Shown here one piece after another: positions 10,227 to 23,900 of a DNA stretch of 64,000 bases. Within the stretch, counting starts at the first letter, position 1. Each line of letters opens with the position of its first letter. The translations under genes and the position numbers were made by a program. The notes under the pieces were generated by a model, which saw only the letters and a list, made by a program, of their open reading frames with translations, ran no database searches and was not told the origin of the DNA. Source of the stretch: Nemopilema nomurai (Eukaryota; Cnidaria; Scyphozoa; Rhizostomeae; Rhizostomatidae); assembly GCA_003864495.1 (NCBI GenBank), contig ML133471.1, positions 4,368,572 to 4,432,571 on the forward strand. The letters are read 5' to 3'.

Positions 10227-11449
10227 ACTGGAAAGTTATAAGCTTGAAGATCTACTTGAGTCAAGCTTCAACGTGTTTATATGGGTGGAAGCGTGTGAAA
10301 AGAGTAAAACGTGAATAAACCATTAAATATCAGTAGAAGTCTGGTATCGAGGTAGCTTTGAATTTTCCCGCCAAACTGCTAGTGCCCAGGCTACCGCATT
10401 CGTCATTTTAGGAGACGGGGAAACTTCATCATTTTGGAGAAGAGACAAGTATGACAGAACTCTTCTTTCCAGTTCGCTGGTAAGCATATCGTTCTAATAT
10501 TTTCAAAAAGCTAGCAGATGTTTCAGTCTTAAACACGAGCGCACACTCCTATTTGAATTTAAATGCTGGTTAGGTTTTCTTCTAAAGCAAAGGGATATAA
10601 AAGAAAGGCACGAACTCCAGTGTTTTGGGTAAATTCATTTGGCATCAAATAATTTCTTTTATAGTAAGAAAACATGCGGCCATTAGGGAAAAACTCTATT
10701 TTCCAAAGAAAAGCTTTTCAAAAATGATATCACAGAAGGCAATATTCTATGTTCAGGTTGTTACAGAGCTAAATAGTTGTTGATGAACTCAACCAATAGG
10801 AAAAGGAAGTTGCCTTGTGCAAGCTTTTGTTGATGGAAAGGCGTCCCAGAATAGATAGATCAATTTTCTGCACGAGTGCTTCTTGCTACGATGCTTTGAG
10901 CAGATCGCTGTAACAAGAGTGTAATTTTATGCAACAACACCTCCTTAGAAAACGAAACAATGCAACCAATTGAGAAATAAACGGACTTTGCAATGCTGGA
11001 AGGTTGGCTCGCTTCACTGTGGCGGGCCTAAGTATCGAAAACTCTTCAGAAATATGAATAACATTGGAGTAACCAATCCTTTATCTAGGATATGAAACTG
11101 AGTCTTTCATAGGTAGAAATCCCTTTTCACTGAGAACAGCTTTGAAAAACAGTTTCAGAATGGCGCTAGCATATATTGGCACTCGAAATCACTTCTCAAT
11201 GACTCGAGGTTCACTCACAACAAAAGTGAAACATTTTATAAAGTGGACAATTGGATTTGAAGGTAAGATTAATTTATTTCTTAAACTCTCAAATAGTGAA
11301 AATTATAAAGGCCGCATGAACAATGGAATTAATGTTAACAACCTACATTCGGAAAATATTAGGTTTTAGAGCAGCATGCAGGCTTGCAAGCAAAATGAAC
11401 TCAAGGAACTTTGCATCTACAGAAAAGTTTATCTGCTTTCGTTTTCTTT
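10227..11449. other. intergenic, nothing recognised
   Basis: AT-rich sequence with only short chance open frames on both strands. No repeat, RNA gene or conserved protein motif was recognised. Confidence 0.4.
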
Positions 11450-11450
11450 A

Positions 11451-11715
11451 TCATGAAATGATTTAAAACAGAAACCGAAAAATATTCTTGTAGTACAGAA
11501 AAATGTGTCCAATTCCATTCATTTTCTCATGAAATAATTTAAAACAGAAACCGAAAACATTCTTGTAGTATGTTTAGTAAAAAATCTCATGTTTAATGCC
11601 CCGAAAGGCAGGAATTCATCCTATTCCTGATTCCATTTTCTTCATCATGAACAATTAATGGCAGAAGACTAAAAATCTTCATATAGTATGTTAAGTATAA
11701 TATCCTATGCCCAGT
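11451..11715. repeat. degenerate tandem repeat, period about 76 bp
   Basis: The block beginning tcatgaaatgatttaaaaca at 11451 recurs at 11527 with few changes (shared core: aaacagaaaccgaaaa then ttcttgtagta). A much weaker third copy begins near 11645 (tcatga ... tcttcatatagtatgtt). The copies show a local duplication series that has since diverged. Confidence 0.7.
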
Positions 11716-11899
11716 CTAATGCCCAGTAAAACAGGAATTTTTCCTAATTGCTAACTTTATCAACCCTCTATTGCCAAAAAATGCTAATGACAAAATAATA
11801 TCGATGAATGAAATCATAACGATTTTCCTGGCTCTCAAAACGTGCGTGAATCTATTTCGCAAACGTACCCTGTGCATTGAGCGTGTGTGTGATTCAAGA

Positions 11900-11916
11900 G
11901 GGGGGGGGGGGGGGGG
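11900..11916 (+). repeat. G17 homopolymer
   Basis: Seventeen consecutive G residues in an otherwise AT-rich region. Such tracts are length-unstable and could form four-stranded structures. The exact length may also be an assembly estimate. Confidence 0.9.
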
Positions 11917-11973
11917 CGTTAAAACTTCACAAAGAGGTCGTGGATTGACTTTCGAGTCACTAAACATCAGGGA

Positions 11974-12027
11974 GATGCAACCTTCCACGCATGGGATGAA
12001 GATGCTACCTTCCACGCATGGGATGAA
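11974..12027. repeat. 27-bp tandem duplication
   Basis: Two adjacent 27-bp units sharing ccttccacgcatgggatgaa, differing at one base near the start. 27 is a multiple of three, so open frames pass through both copies, but the frames look like chance ones. Confidence 0.9.
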
Positions 12028-14778
12028 GATCGTACACACGATGCTGGAACGAAAACAGCACTTATCCGAAATCTTCAATCAAACCTCGATGCACAATTTT
12101 GTAGCTTCATAGACTTAAAATTATTGGAAGTAAACCTGTTACTATAAGTTAATACTCCGAAAACACGCCTTTAGTGGCTGCATAATCCAAGCCCTTGTCA
12201 TAACAGGGGCTACTCGTCAAGGGGAGGTGCGACTCTGGGGGAGCGCCGACTAATCTTTCAAGCATTCATTGGCACTGTATCAAAGCAGACAAGCATGCAG
12301 TTTTGAATTCCATACGTCTTGATATTTGCTCAAAGTTCAAAGATCGGACACATTAAAAGATTTTGTGCGCCAAAGCTTCAAGAGAGTTTGATTCAGCGGT
12401 CGGGAAAATGATGGCTACCTCACATTACGTTCTGGGCAGGATGAAGCTCTCGAACCACAGTGCAAATTTACCCACAATTTAACACATAAAGGCCAAATTC
12501 AGGCTTACTTTCCACAGGCTGAGCAAAGACATGTTTACTTTCTACGTAACAGTATCACTTTATTAACCATATAAACGTACTCCAGTAGCCTAGGTGAGCC
12601 CGCCTTTGGCGAAATCATTCTGGGAGGTGTTAGTGATGACGAGGCTGGGCATTTGGTGAAGGAGCGCCTTGTCGCTATGCAAGAAATGCTTTTCACTAAC
12701 CGATCCTTTGACTGATGGTACAGAGAAATGTCACTTCTTAAAAAGTGCAATCTGGAATACATGTAACAAGAATCTCGTTGACAGTTTTTCTAGCTAATTC
12801 CGAAAAATTTATGACAACAAACCATAAAAATATACACAAACAATTTGGACCGCTTCGAAATTTCAAGGCAAGATAATGCATTTCTTGGCCTAAATATTCT
12901 AATGCTTTTGTGCAACAACATGTTAATTTACTGGCCATAAAACAAAAGACAACTTTGGCGACAGCATTCTAAAATGATTAGAACAATAAGTAGTGAATCT
13001 TTGGGTGGGGTTTGGTCTGGGTGGGGCATGGTCATATGCAACATAAGAATAAAAAAGTTAAAACAGTTTGTGCTTAAAACGCTTAAAATAACACGGAAAG
13101 ATGTCACAACATAGCAGGCGTCCATTGCAAGAGAGCCAGAGACAGAATATCAATAAAATGGGCCACTGAGGAACATTATCAAGTTATTTATCAATCTTTT
13201 TAATTAGAGCTTAAATAGAAAACATCTTGGTGGCAGTGGAGCAAAGGCCAACAAACTATACAATGGTTATCAGCCATTATCCTTTCCTAGGAATCAAGCC
13301 ATGATGTTTGGTGGCTACGTCATCTCTTTGTATGGTTATGGTGTATGGGTGGCGCATGCGTGTACAATGTTACTGTCAATTGCTGCTTGGATTAATATTT
13401 TCAAGGACTTCTCCTCTGTCATTTGTGCATAATATCTATTAAGTTTTCCTTAGTTAGTTTGTATTTGGCAGAGTAGTACATAACATAGTGAGATTTAACA
13501 TTGAAATTATAAAATGAAGCTAAAAAACATAACATGATATCATGAAAAAACAAGTCGAATAAATATAAGTAATATCATAATATTAGATAAAGACTACATT
13601 TTGAAAAAAAATTGATATTATGTAGTAATTCGAGATATAAGGTAGAATGGTGCGATTTAAAATGTAACATTATGTGATATACAACAGTACAATATAATAA
13701 ACTGTGCTTAAATTCTGTTCTATTTACCCCTAGTATCAATCATCAGCTGATTTTCTAGTTGCTGGTTCTAGCAATGCAGGAACCTTAATTTAGCCTCATT
13801 GCAAATTAAAACTCTCCCAGCAGGGTAAGGAATTACTTTTATTTCAACAAAACATTGAAAATCGTAGCAAAAAGTATTTGGACATGGCCTAGTGGCAGCT
13901 TTCATTAAGATGTACTGGGTTTTGTTGCAAGCAGCATAAACTTTCAAAATTTATTGAGCTAGATCAGAAAACAACAATTAAAACTTCCAGTAAAATTTTT
14001 TAAAAAGATAAAGTTTGTATAGTATTGTATGTATTGTATAGTTAATTTTTTTATGAAATGTGATTCTATGAACAGAAGCTACAAATGTCAATGGATTTGG
14101 GTTTGCTCTTGAATAAAGTGATAATCACGTCCTAAATAAAACATTCGTCACGAGAAAGAAAAGCTCGTCTGTCATTAAATGCAAATTTCCAAGTATAAAC
14201 AATTAACCTAAGACGGTACTATCTTTTCTAAAGACAAATAATCATGGGGTAAAAAAACAGTGTCAAAACCCATAAGAATATCAGCATGCTTCCAGATGAA
14301 CAAAAAGATGCCATTATTTCGTAGCATTGAGCTTTAGATAAGTTAGCTTGTAGCTAAGTTGAGTATTACCTTATCTACACTATTATACACTATATTGTTA
14401 TGCAGCGAGAGCATTCATTCCTGTCAAACGTTTCTTTGGAAACCGGTCTCCACGAAGAGCAGGTCACCGAATTTATTTTACTTGCTGACAATGAGGTGAT
14501 TTTATTTCATGACCCATACATTTGCTCTGAAAGTTTTCACAGTTATTACCGTTTAATATTGCGTATTCCTAACGACAGGAGGCGAAAAACACAAGAAATT
14601 GGCTTCATGCAATTTTGACGATTTGGGAATCCAGGTGAGTTATTTTCAATCGATAATCTTATTTTTGAAGAAAATCTATTTTGACGTCACTTTCCTCGTG
14701 TACTGACATCAGCAGTCATCAGCAGAAAGCAATCAACTGTATTAAACAAATAGCATTATCGCCGCAAATTGTTGGGTA
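12028..14778. other. intergenic, AT-rich
   Basis: No gene recognised. The part around 13480-13720 is particularly AT-rich (repeated ataatat/aatataa runs). Chance open frames on both strands lack codon bias or known motifs. Confidence 0.4.
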
Positions 14779-14965
14779 CCTAACTTGTACCAAAGCAAGC
14801 GTACCAGAATTTGGTCAATTTATGTGCCACCCTGGAGCTCATCACTTTCTAACCTGTACCAAGCGGGTGTAGCAAAATTTGGCTTTTTTATGTGCCACTC
14901 CAGGCTCCGTTACTGCCTTAGTTGCACCTATGCAGATGCACCATAACTTGACCGATTTATGGCAC
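14779..14965. repeat. degenerate tandem repeat, period about 68-70 bp
   Basis: Copy 1 (14779-14848) and copy 2 (14849-14915) share the order taac-tgtacc, then aatttgg, then tttatgtgccac, then a ctcc/ctgg-rich end. A third partial copy (14917-14965) keeps accgatttatggcac. Divergence is substantial, so the array is old. No known element is recognised. Confidence 0.65.
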
Positions 14966-17900
14966 AGCAGCTTTGCCGCATAGTGGCAAATGACAATATT
15001 AATCTGTGACGTAGAAGTTACTTTGTGTGAATCGTATACTTTAGCAGAAAGTTTTAGTGGGACACATCCATAATTGTGCTCTCATCTGAATGCAAGGATG
15101 CAAGTCAAGGCTTGAAGGGGATTACCAGTAGTCTGAATAGTATATGCCTTCTTGTTGAAAAGGTATACGTTTACGCATATATTTGTCTAAAGAAGAACGT
15201 TTTGCAATGCTTTCATAAACAACCCTCGATCAAGTAAGTATACAGATAAAACTCATGCAATATCAAACGGCGTTAATATCGAAAAATGTCACTGCCTTGG
15301 ATTGGCACCTGGATTGTGCCTAAAGTCTTGACTTTATAAAAATCGCTTTACTTAAGAAATTACATATTTAAGCACCATTACACTTATGAAAATTGGTGAC
15401 CGTTAAGTTAAAAACTTGGGCTTGAAGGAGTTCAAGAAACTGATGTGATGTTTTTAGATTATTTGGCCAGGAATATTCAGTTCCTGGATTAAGGGAGTTC
15501 AAGGATTATTCTGACAGCTTTTCTAGAATCTAGTGTGTTTTGACATAAGGAATGAACTGGACAATCTTAAGGTTTATGAAGAACCCAATCTTCGGAAATT
15601 GTCTCAAGATCCTTTAGTCTTGCATTACGGGGAAGTTGGTTACTTCGTTACATCAACCTATATAGCCTTTCTTCACTGGAGCTGATCAACTCTGGATCAA
15701 AATAGCTGGAGTCATGTGTGCACTAAAGGCCGAGCGCACAGAAAGGCTCTTACGACATCGGGGATGTGAAAATACTTCCAGCTGGTTATCAATAACCTAT
15801 TATTGAACTGTATTTGTAGTTTTGCGATCCAGCAATAACCGCTTCAAACTAACAAGTGCCCTGAGATTCTAATATATTGTCCGCATTGATGAAAGTTCCA
15901 AGTACCATGGAAAGGGTAGTCAATCAACCAATTTATAAAGGTGAACAAAACCGTTCTCCGAAGAACTATGCTAATTTCCAGAACAAAATAATTTTCCGGC
16001 CCGCGACATTCTACAGTTGACGAATACATCACGTATTGTGCCAAGAGATACAAATTAAATAGGCGGTGAAGTTCATTATAAGCGCCATGATATGCATCGA
16101 CTAACCAATGCTTGCTGAAATTATCCAAGGAAATAAACGCTGATTGACTGAATTACCAAAACAATGATTCGCAGAACAATTCAAGCTTCAGTTAGCAGGC
16201 CTGCCATGAATTATTTATGTTAATCCTAAGAACGAGGACGCAATACGAAAAACTAACCTTGAAAAATTCGACTGATCACAAGTGACCGCTTGCTTAAGAG
16301 AATTCGAAACAGTCAACTGCAGCTGGCAGTGAGCTTTGCGGCAACATTGCAGCGAATCAGAGTGCGAGTGAGCTCTGGTCCCTCTGGCGAACTGTAGACA
16401 GAGTTTCATGACTTTTAAGCATGCGCGTGAAAAGTGTGTTTTGTAAAAGAATATGTGATATGAATGGAACGCTGGAGCACTGACCAAGGCCATGTCGCCT
16501 CGATATGCAAGGCATAGTGAAAGACAGGTGGACATTGCGAAGAAAATTAATCAAGGTTGTGGGGCAGAGGTCGCCCTAACCATGAATCCCCCATCCAGTA
16601 ACTGATTAATTGAGACGGATCCAACACGGTATAAAATAAAGCTGTTATTTCGAGACCTCTTGCAAGCAAAGGAAGAAATATTGTAACCAACTTGCAGCAC
16701 AAATGCAATCGTACATTCAAAATGATTCTTCTAACAATCATACAATGATTCCTTTTTGTAACGAACGTAGCTGTAGGACCAATCCAGAAAAGCACAAAGT
16801 ATTTGGGCTGGTTCAGTCGCCCGCTGCATCGGCGTAGCATAATTTAAAAGGGCGTGTTAATGCCCAAGGCCATTTGATGACCAGTTGACCCATTACTATG
16901 GCTTACAAACACTCCAAGCCCAAACTACCATCTTACTCCTACAGTATAACTTTTTCAATTACGGACTCACCAAAAAGCAACAGTTTGCAACATTACAACT
17001 TTCCGGCTTCCGTTGCATTTAATCCATTTGATACCCATCTGCGACAATTGGGCCGGTTCCAAAGTCCCGGTACAAAGGGATCTTGCCAAAATCGACAGTC
17101 CCGTGCATTGCAAAAAGTGAACTTTCATATGTATCTTCTGAAGACAAGCTCAACATGTTGTCATATTTTTTCAAGATGGGTAATAATTTATCATGCAGAG
17201 ACACTTTTGTTACATAGAGATAGGAAAAGGTATGAATCGACGTTTGTCAGCTTCGCCAAAAGGGGGGGGGGGAGGAATGCGTCAACTGAAAACTGAGGGT
17301 AGAATACATTCTATAGTTTGCCCTCAGCAAGGGAAAATATTGAACTTAATCGTCACGTTGAAAGACTTGAGTGTCTTTGAAAGTTACTGCCTATAAAACT
17401 TTGCTTTGGAAAGGAACAATAAGACTTGTGCCCCCAGAATGACTGAAAAGAAAGTGAAAAAAGGAGCTTCTCAACTTTAGAGGCAACAACACGACGCATG
17501 CAACCTAACAGTTTGGAAGACAAAACGTTTCCACTTATGTTTTCGAAACTTCAATAAACCTTTGACGGGGACGACTCCCAATTGAACATTGCCTCTGAAT
17601 TCTGAAAAATTCAAAGCTTGCTTTTGGGCAAATTAGCCGCACATTACGCGAGCTATTTGCTCATCACGCGGCAAAAGTCAAAGCGAAGAAGTACATAGTT
17701 TCTTATTTACCCGCACAAATATTGGACCCTGTCCTTCTAGACAGTAGCGTCTATTTGACATTCTGGATACCCATAAAATTTATTGATACAATTTTTATAG
17801 CTTTAGGAATGCAAATCCAAGCTTGCAGATAAACAAAGGTTTGCTAACATGCTAACGAAATGCTTCTTTTCAGGTCTAAAAAGCAATTTCATAGCAACAG

Positions 17901-20900
17901 CTCTAATTACATATTTGATTGTGTCGTCATTCAGCTCTTTTGCCATAGAAGCCTTGAAGCTGATCTCTTACGATGGACACAATTGCAAATAAATATGTTT
18001 GAAAGTTAAAAACTTGGGAGCAACTTTATAAGGGAAGCCTCATTGAACACCGGGGCATATAGGAACATGAAAGATATTCAGATTGGAGGGTCCTTTCACT
18101 CCAAAATACGAAATAAATTAGTTCAAGAAGAAATTTGGTATTCTTGGGAAGGGAATACTTAAAAGAAAGACAAAATGAGGTTAGAAGAAATGGCAGTTCT
18201 GTGTGGAATTTCTCCAAGGGAAAAAAGAGATGGTCTGTAATGAGCAGAACGTAAGCAGAGCTTTTAAAAAGAGGGTTAGAAGCAAAACATAAATAAAGGA
18301 GCCATTGATGTATATCACACAGAGGAATCTAAATCTTTATAATGTTCCCTTTCAGTTATTTCAGTTACAGTCTTTCTGTAATCTTCCTTTTCACATTTCC
18401 GAATTAAGACTTTTTTCGTAAACACTTAGAAAATGCCACTAATTGAGAAGGAGATTAGCTAGCCCTTAAAACATAGACTTCGACCCTTGCTTATTCCGTG
18501 TGGGCAGAAGACTAATACGAAACAAGGCTGTAAAAATTGCTGAAACAGGTATATTTGGGCAGGCTTTTTAGTTCAGACTATGAATCCCAGGCAGAAATAC
18601 TGTACTAAATGTAGCTGCCCCATTGAGAGTTCAGTGTAAACACACCAAGATATATTCATGGGCATCTTCACTTGGTAATAACAATGCCGACCAAATCGTT
18701 GGCAAAAGTTCTTATTCTACGCGTATCGCATATCAACAGTTCTTTACTGATATAATTATATCTCTGGAAAAACTTTAGGTAGTATTCGAGGAATGAATCC
18801 ACTGTTTAAGGTGCCTTTGTCCCTATAACGAAATTGTTTAAACGAATTCAACGTGCAGAAGAACCGTTTGGTGCTGCCGGAGAGCACGCTGTATGCGATT
18901 GACCGGCTTGATAACGTACAATGCCCAATTAAAAACAAACAGTATCAACCGTTGCTGCGAGATTGACTGCTGATAACATGGAATCCCTTCCTATGTAAAA
19001 CACAAACAAATGGTACCACCCCCTCTTTTTGTGTACAATTAACACGCTCCTGACATCTATGAAGCATGGTGAAAAACAAATAGCTGCCAATCAGTGCAAA
19101 CGCGAATCGTTCGGACACCCGACTGGATTATAACGAGCTAGGTAAAGCGATGAAGAAGTCCGAGCATCTGTAAAAATCGAAGCGAATTCAATACCGCCCT
19201 GCAAAAAGAACGTCTAGAGTGCATGCCAATATACCAAGTGAAATAGTATGGGTTGAGAATTCCTACTAAAATTTGGTAGTTTTAAATAAAATCAATTTGC
19301 AAGTATGGCGTAAATTGAGTAATTAACTCAAATTTTTATATCCGACTAGTTTACTAAGGATTAGTGACACGAATCAACTTTAGAAGTGCAATATACGCGA
19401 TGATCATAGAGAAGTCAAGGGTTACACTCATGAAACGGAGACTAGGGCATTTCTGCAAGTTTTTCAAAAATTCAGTTTTTGAATTTTTTCTCAGACTTAC
19501 AGCGAAAGGCATAATGGCATTCGAAGGGTATGGGATTGGCAGCGGATCCATGGTCGAATAAAAAGAGATAAGACGAAGAAGAATGGGAATACTGCTCGAA
19601 ATGGCCTTTCATTTGTGAAGCATTTGCTGCTGATACTTAGACATGAGTTAAATCCAATTCCTGTCAAGGCGCTTTTGGTATTCACTCTTGATACCAAAGC
19701 TTTTCGGAATTCTATTAACTTAACAAACTGGCATCACAAGAAAGCTGCTACAAGGGTATAAAGTCGTACTGAAAGGGTAGTACAAAATCGCTTCGGGTGG
19801 GAGAATTTAATATTGAGGTGATAGGGGGCTGTAAAGCCAACTATTACCCAGAGAGAAACGCTTTTATGATCTAGGCCTTTGTGGTATGGAGACAAAGTTC
19901 AATACTTTATGAAAATACGTAAACATACGTATCAATAACGAAAACATTCTTGGAAGTCTACACGATGCCCTTCTCCTTCGGATGAGTATTGTGCCCGCGG
20001 TACATACACGGACAATCCATTAGAAGAACTGTTTGCATTTTGAAATATACCAGGGTCAGTCGCTTCAGTGTCAATACTAGTTAAGGTATGTTGTTTAGTT
20101 TCAAAGCGGGGTGATTTGGGAAAACTGCGAAAGACCACACTGCATGACTACAGTTCTTAGCCTTGATTGTCCAGGGTTGTGTGCGTGCCAAACCAGAGCC
20201 CTTGCCGGGGAGAAAGTATGATAATTGGGCCACAACGCATAATGATATGCTTGCCAAATCATCGCACCAAACTCCATTCTACCATTCTACCCAATCTACC
20301 CACCCACTCTCATAAAGTCTCAAAGATCTCTGTCACTCTGATTAAGACATAATTTCTGTGTAAGGTTCTGTTATCTGTTATCGAGAACTGGTAGAAACTC
20401 TCTTTCAAAACCTCGCTAAAGTAGATTCTTTACTAGGAATGATTTTATTATAGATTTCTGAAGCTAGGCATATGTAGAGATTTGAACTCATTTTGATTGG
20501 ATCGATCAAAACAACAGCCTATCGTTTTTGCAAGGCTCTTGCTGATTCAAGCTCATTCCGTTGAGAGTTATACTCATTTTAGGTATCCTCACTAACACTA
20601 GCTCTCTCCTTTGTATCATGGTTCGCAAATGCCTTGCTAATAAAAGTCCTAGCATTGAAAATTTTTCCAAAAAACACGTTAGCGCTTGGTGCTTGGAAAC
20701 TGTCATCTTTCACTGTCACAAGGATTATTGCCTAGCTTCATCATCTCTGCAATTAAGGACACCAGGTATTTAGTGCATTCCCACCATCCCGTCTGCACTC
20801 ACTTCTATTTAAAAATACCTTGGTTGCCTTTCAAATGCATCTGTCAAACAAAAAATTGACTTCCACAAAATATTCAAAAAAATAAATACTTGATAGCAAA

Positions 20901-23900
20901 TTTATACACAAAATTAGTTGAGAAAACTGTCATGCACTTCTGATGATCTTTTTGCCATGTTTGGACAACTAATCTAAAGGCAGCCTACAAATAGCTTTTG
21001 AAGTCATTTAAACACAGCTCTAGTCCTGACAATATCCAAGATACATTGCAAGATACAATGGTACGTGTGTTGTCAAGATAAAAAACTTCAGTAGGGCAAG
21101 AAATGAGAACAAAATATTTCCACTGAGATAGGATTTGAGAGTGAAAATTTTCCTTCAAACCCATTCATAAGTGATAAAATCCCGTGCATATGGTGATCTG
21201 GGCAATTTATTATTAAGCGAATATATTATCACTTAATCAAAAGTTACGTATGGCCGGCTATTAACAGTGGGGTGTAAGACATCGAGTGTTGCTAATATCT
21301 GATCAGACTTTCGTAGAAAATTTGTCACCCAATGCCTTTTACATACCTCAGTTGAATAAAATGACTAGCGGTGCCTTGGGATTATCTCGCTTTTACTGCT
21401 TTTCTGTTCGAAAGTGGAAAATTTAGTACAGGACAAACTAGGTATTGGAAAACCACCGAGTAATATGATAAAGTGCTTCCATTGTACACATGCATCGTAT
21501 TCTTCATTTATTTTCATGACCGTTTCAAATGGAAACCTCACACTACTTCACCGACATCAAGCTGATATTATATTACATTTGGTCCTGCTCCCTATATTAG
21601 AAGTTAGAAGTTAGACACGCATTTTCCTTGCTTTAAACATTGAAATGAGAAATAAACCTTTAATACTTAAATTCATTATAAAGAAGACTATGTCAAACAT
21701 ATGGAAACATCTTTGCTCTGATCCGTGTATGCCTTTGGCACAACCTTGTTGGTCCATAGCTCAATAGACGTCAAAGCAGAGTATTTCGCTACAAATGTAT
21801 TATCGCTTCAAAACCACACTGCTGTATCTTTATTTTGCTACCCTTTAGAAGACTATCAAAACAAAATTGCCTTTAGATCACAGTTCCGCTATGTAGATAA
21901 CCAAACAGTACCATAAGCGCATTTGAATACCTCATGAGGTATCGGTTAACCCTCTGCTAGCGACTGTGTGCCCTTTTAATCCTCATTGTATTGCAAATAA
22001 TGATTAATTCATCCGAGGAATGGCTGTATCTTTCGCCTTCTGATGAGAGTAGGGAAACTAATCTCAACGACTTTTTACTCTTTCAATCGCCGTTAAAGAC
22101 GTGGTCTCGATCATTTATATTAGCTTATCCGATAATTCAAAAATAGCTGCAGGTAACCCAGCAAATACGGGATTACATGGCAGGCCAACGATAATGACTT
22201 AAGCTCTAATTACTGCAATTTAAAAAATGGAAAAATGCAACTTACGATTGTCCAGAGATGCTAGGGTGTCGCTGGGTGGAATGGTATGCGCTTGACTGGC
22301 AGTGCTCTTTCACTTAGACGAGTCCTGGATGCAGAAACGGATGCACCATAACAGAGATGAAGTCAGATAAGCTACAGGTCAATTATTTATTTAAAAAAGA
22401 CGTCTAGTCTTCAAACGGAGCTGTGTTATCGCGTGGCCTACACTTATAAATCAATAATGTGTTCTCGACACAGCCCCAATGTTATCTCAGACCTATTTGC
22501 AGAAAACTAACACAAGCTTACATAAAAACATTTGTTTACCTCGTAACAATGCAAACGGGAGACGATCGCAGTCTCGTCCTCACTTTCATATCAGAGATGG
22601 CACCGAGACTCGATAACCTTTGTTCCGCCTCAGTTCTCAATTGGCAACAAAAACCAAGCCCGAGTTAACCTCAGTGTGTGGCAAATTGAATATTCCCAAT
22701 TCAAGAACGGAAACTCATCTTTACATTGCAGAGAACAAAATTTGAACTTTTAAGAGTATTTAACCAAGTGATGGCCACAGGGACCAAAGCGAAAGGCAAT
22801 TGGTAACTGTTAGCACCAGAACTCCAAGAAAGAACTATTCACTTGTTATCTTCTATTGAGGGATTAAAGAAAAAAATGTCACATATGGAAGTTAGCGGTG
22901 GACAGTGGTATGATGACGCAGTCATGAAAGCATGCGTTGCCAAAGGCAACACTGGATACCTCACGACATGGAACATTGTTCTTGATTCTGTCAACAAAAC
23001 TCGTGCCCAGTCTTCCATCCTGTGGGGGATGTTGTGTGGTCTTGTGGCGTACGCAATGCGAATATTCAGCCTCGAATTGGATGTTTAAGAAGGCATGTTT
23101 CTTCGCGTGACACATATAGGAGCCTTGTCTATCTTAAACGCACGCTAACAACACCGGGCTGTGCTCTATAGCAGTGAAAAGGCTTGATTTGTCAAATAGT
23201 ATAAGGGGCAATAGCAACTTGCTTCTTTCTCAATTCTGCCTGGAACCGAATAATTTCCAGCTACTTCCAGACAGCGAACAATTGAAAAATTTGCACGACA
23301 TTATAATGATGTTGGCTTTGTGAAATGACATTATGAAAATAAAAACAGCAGGATGAGGGCTCAATTAAGACGAAATCCGTTTAGCAAATTGTAGATTGCA
23401 ATCTGATTTTTCCACGGCAAACAGTATAAATGAATAAGTAATAAAAATGAAATAAGGATAAAGGTAAAGAAATCATTTTTCTGGATTAGTCTTGTTGAGC
23501 CCTCGATTATGGGGCTGTTTAAAGCCATCTAGCGTTGGTTCCTTACTGTGAGAAATGTATTTCTAAGCTGATACACTTAACAACGGGAATTCAAGACAAA
23601 CGAATGCAGTATAGCGTTTCAGGTTTTTCAGAAGCCATCTTCTTTGCAAATATATTTTTTTCAGAGAGGTCTACAAAAAGTTTCACCGACGAAGACCATT
23701 AAAACGCTCTCTTTGGACGTAAATGTTTTCCATAAAAGTGCACTAACATACTGATAACTCTCAATGACTCTTTTTGTTGCAAACAAAGCAAAATGCATCA
23801 AAACGGGGCAAAGTATCTCAGAGGTTCATGGCTACCATTATTTTCTTCAAGTGCCACCGTAATTTCAATTTGGACCAAATTTGATGTTCTAAATCAGTCT

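Noticed and set aside
11771..12112. 113-codon plus-strand frame and 120-codon minus-strand frame across the G17 tract
   Set aside because: Both owe their length to the homopolymer and the 27-bp duplication; no domain or splice structure supports them.
16898..17296. 132-codon plus-strand frame
   Set aside because: No recognisable domain, ends beside a G-run, and has composition like translated AT-rich non-coding DNA.
22843..23088. 81-codon plus-strand frame with a similar-length frame opposite
   Set aside because: No known domain and no splice or start context; mirrored open frames on both strands suggest chance.
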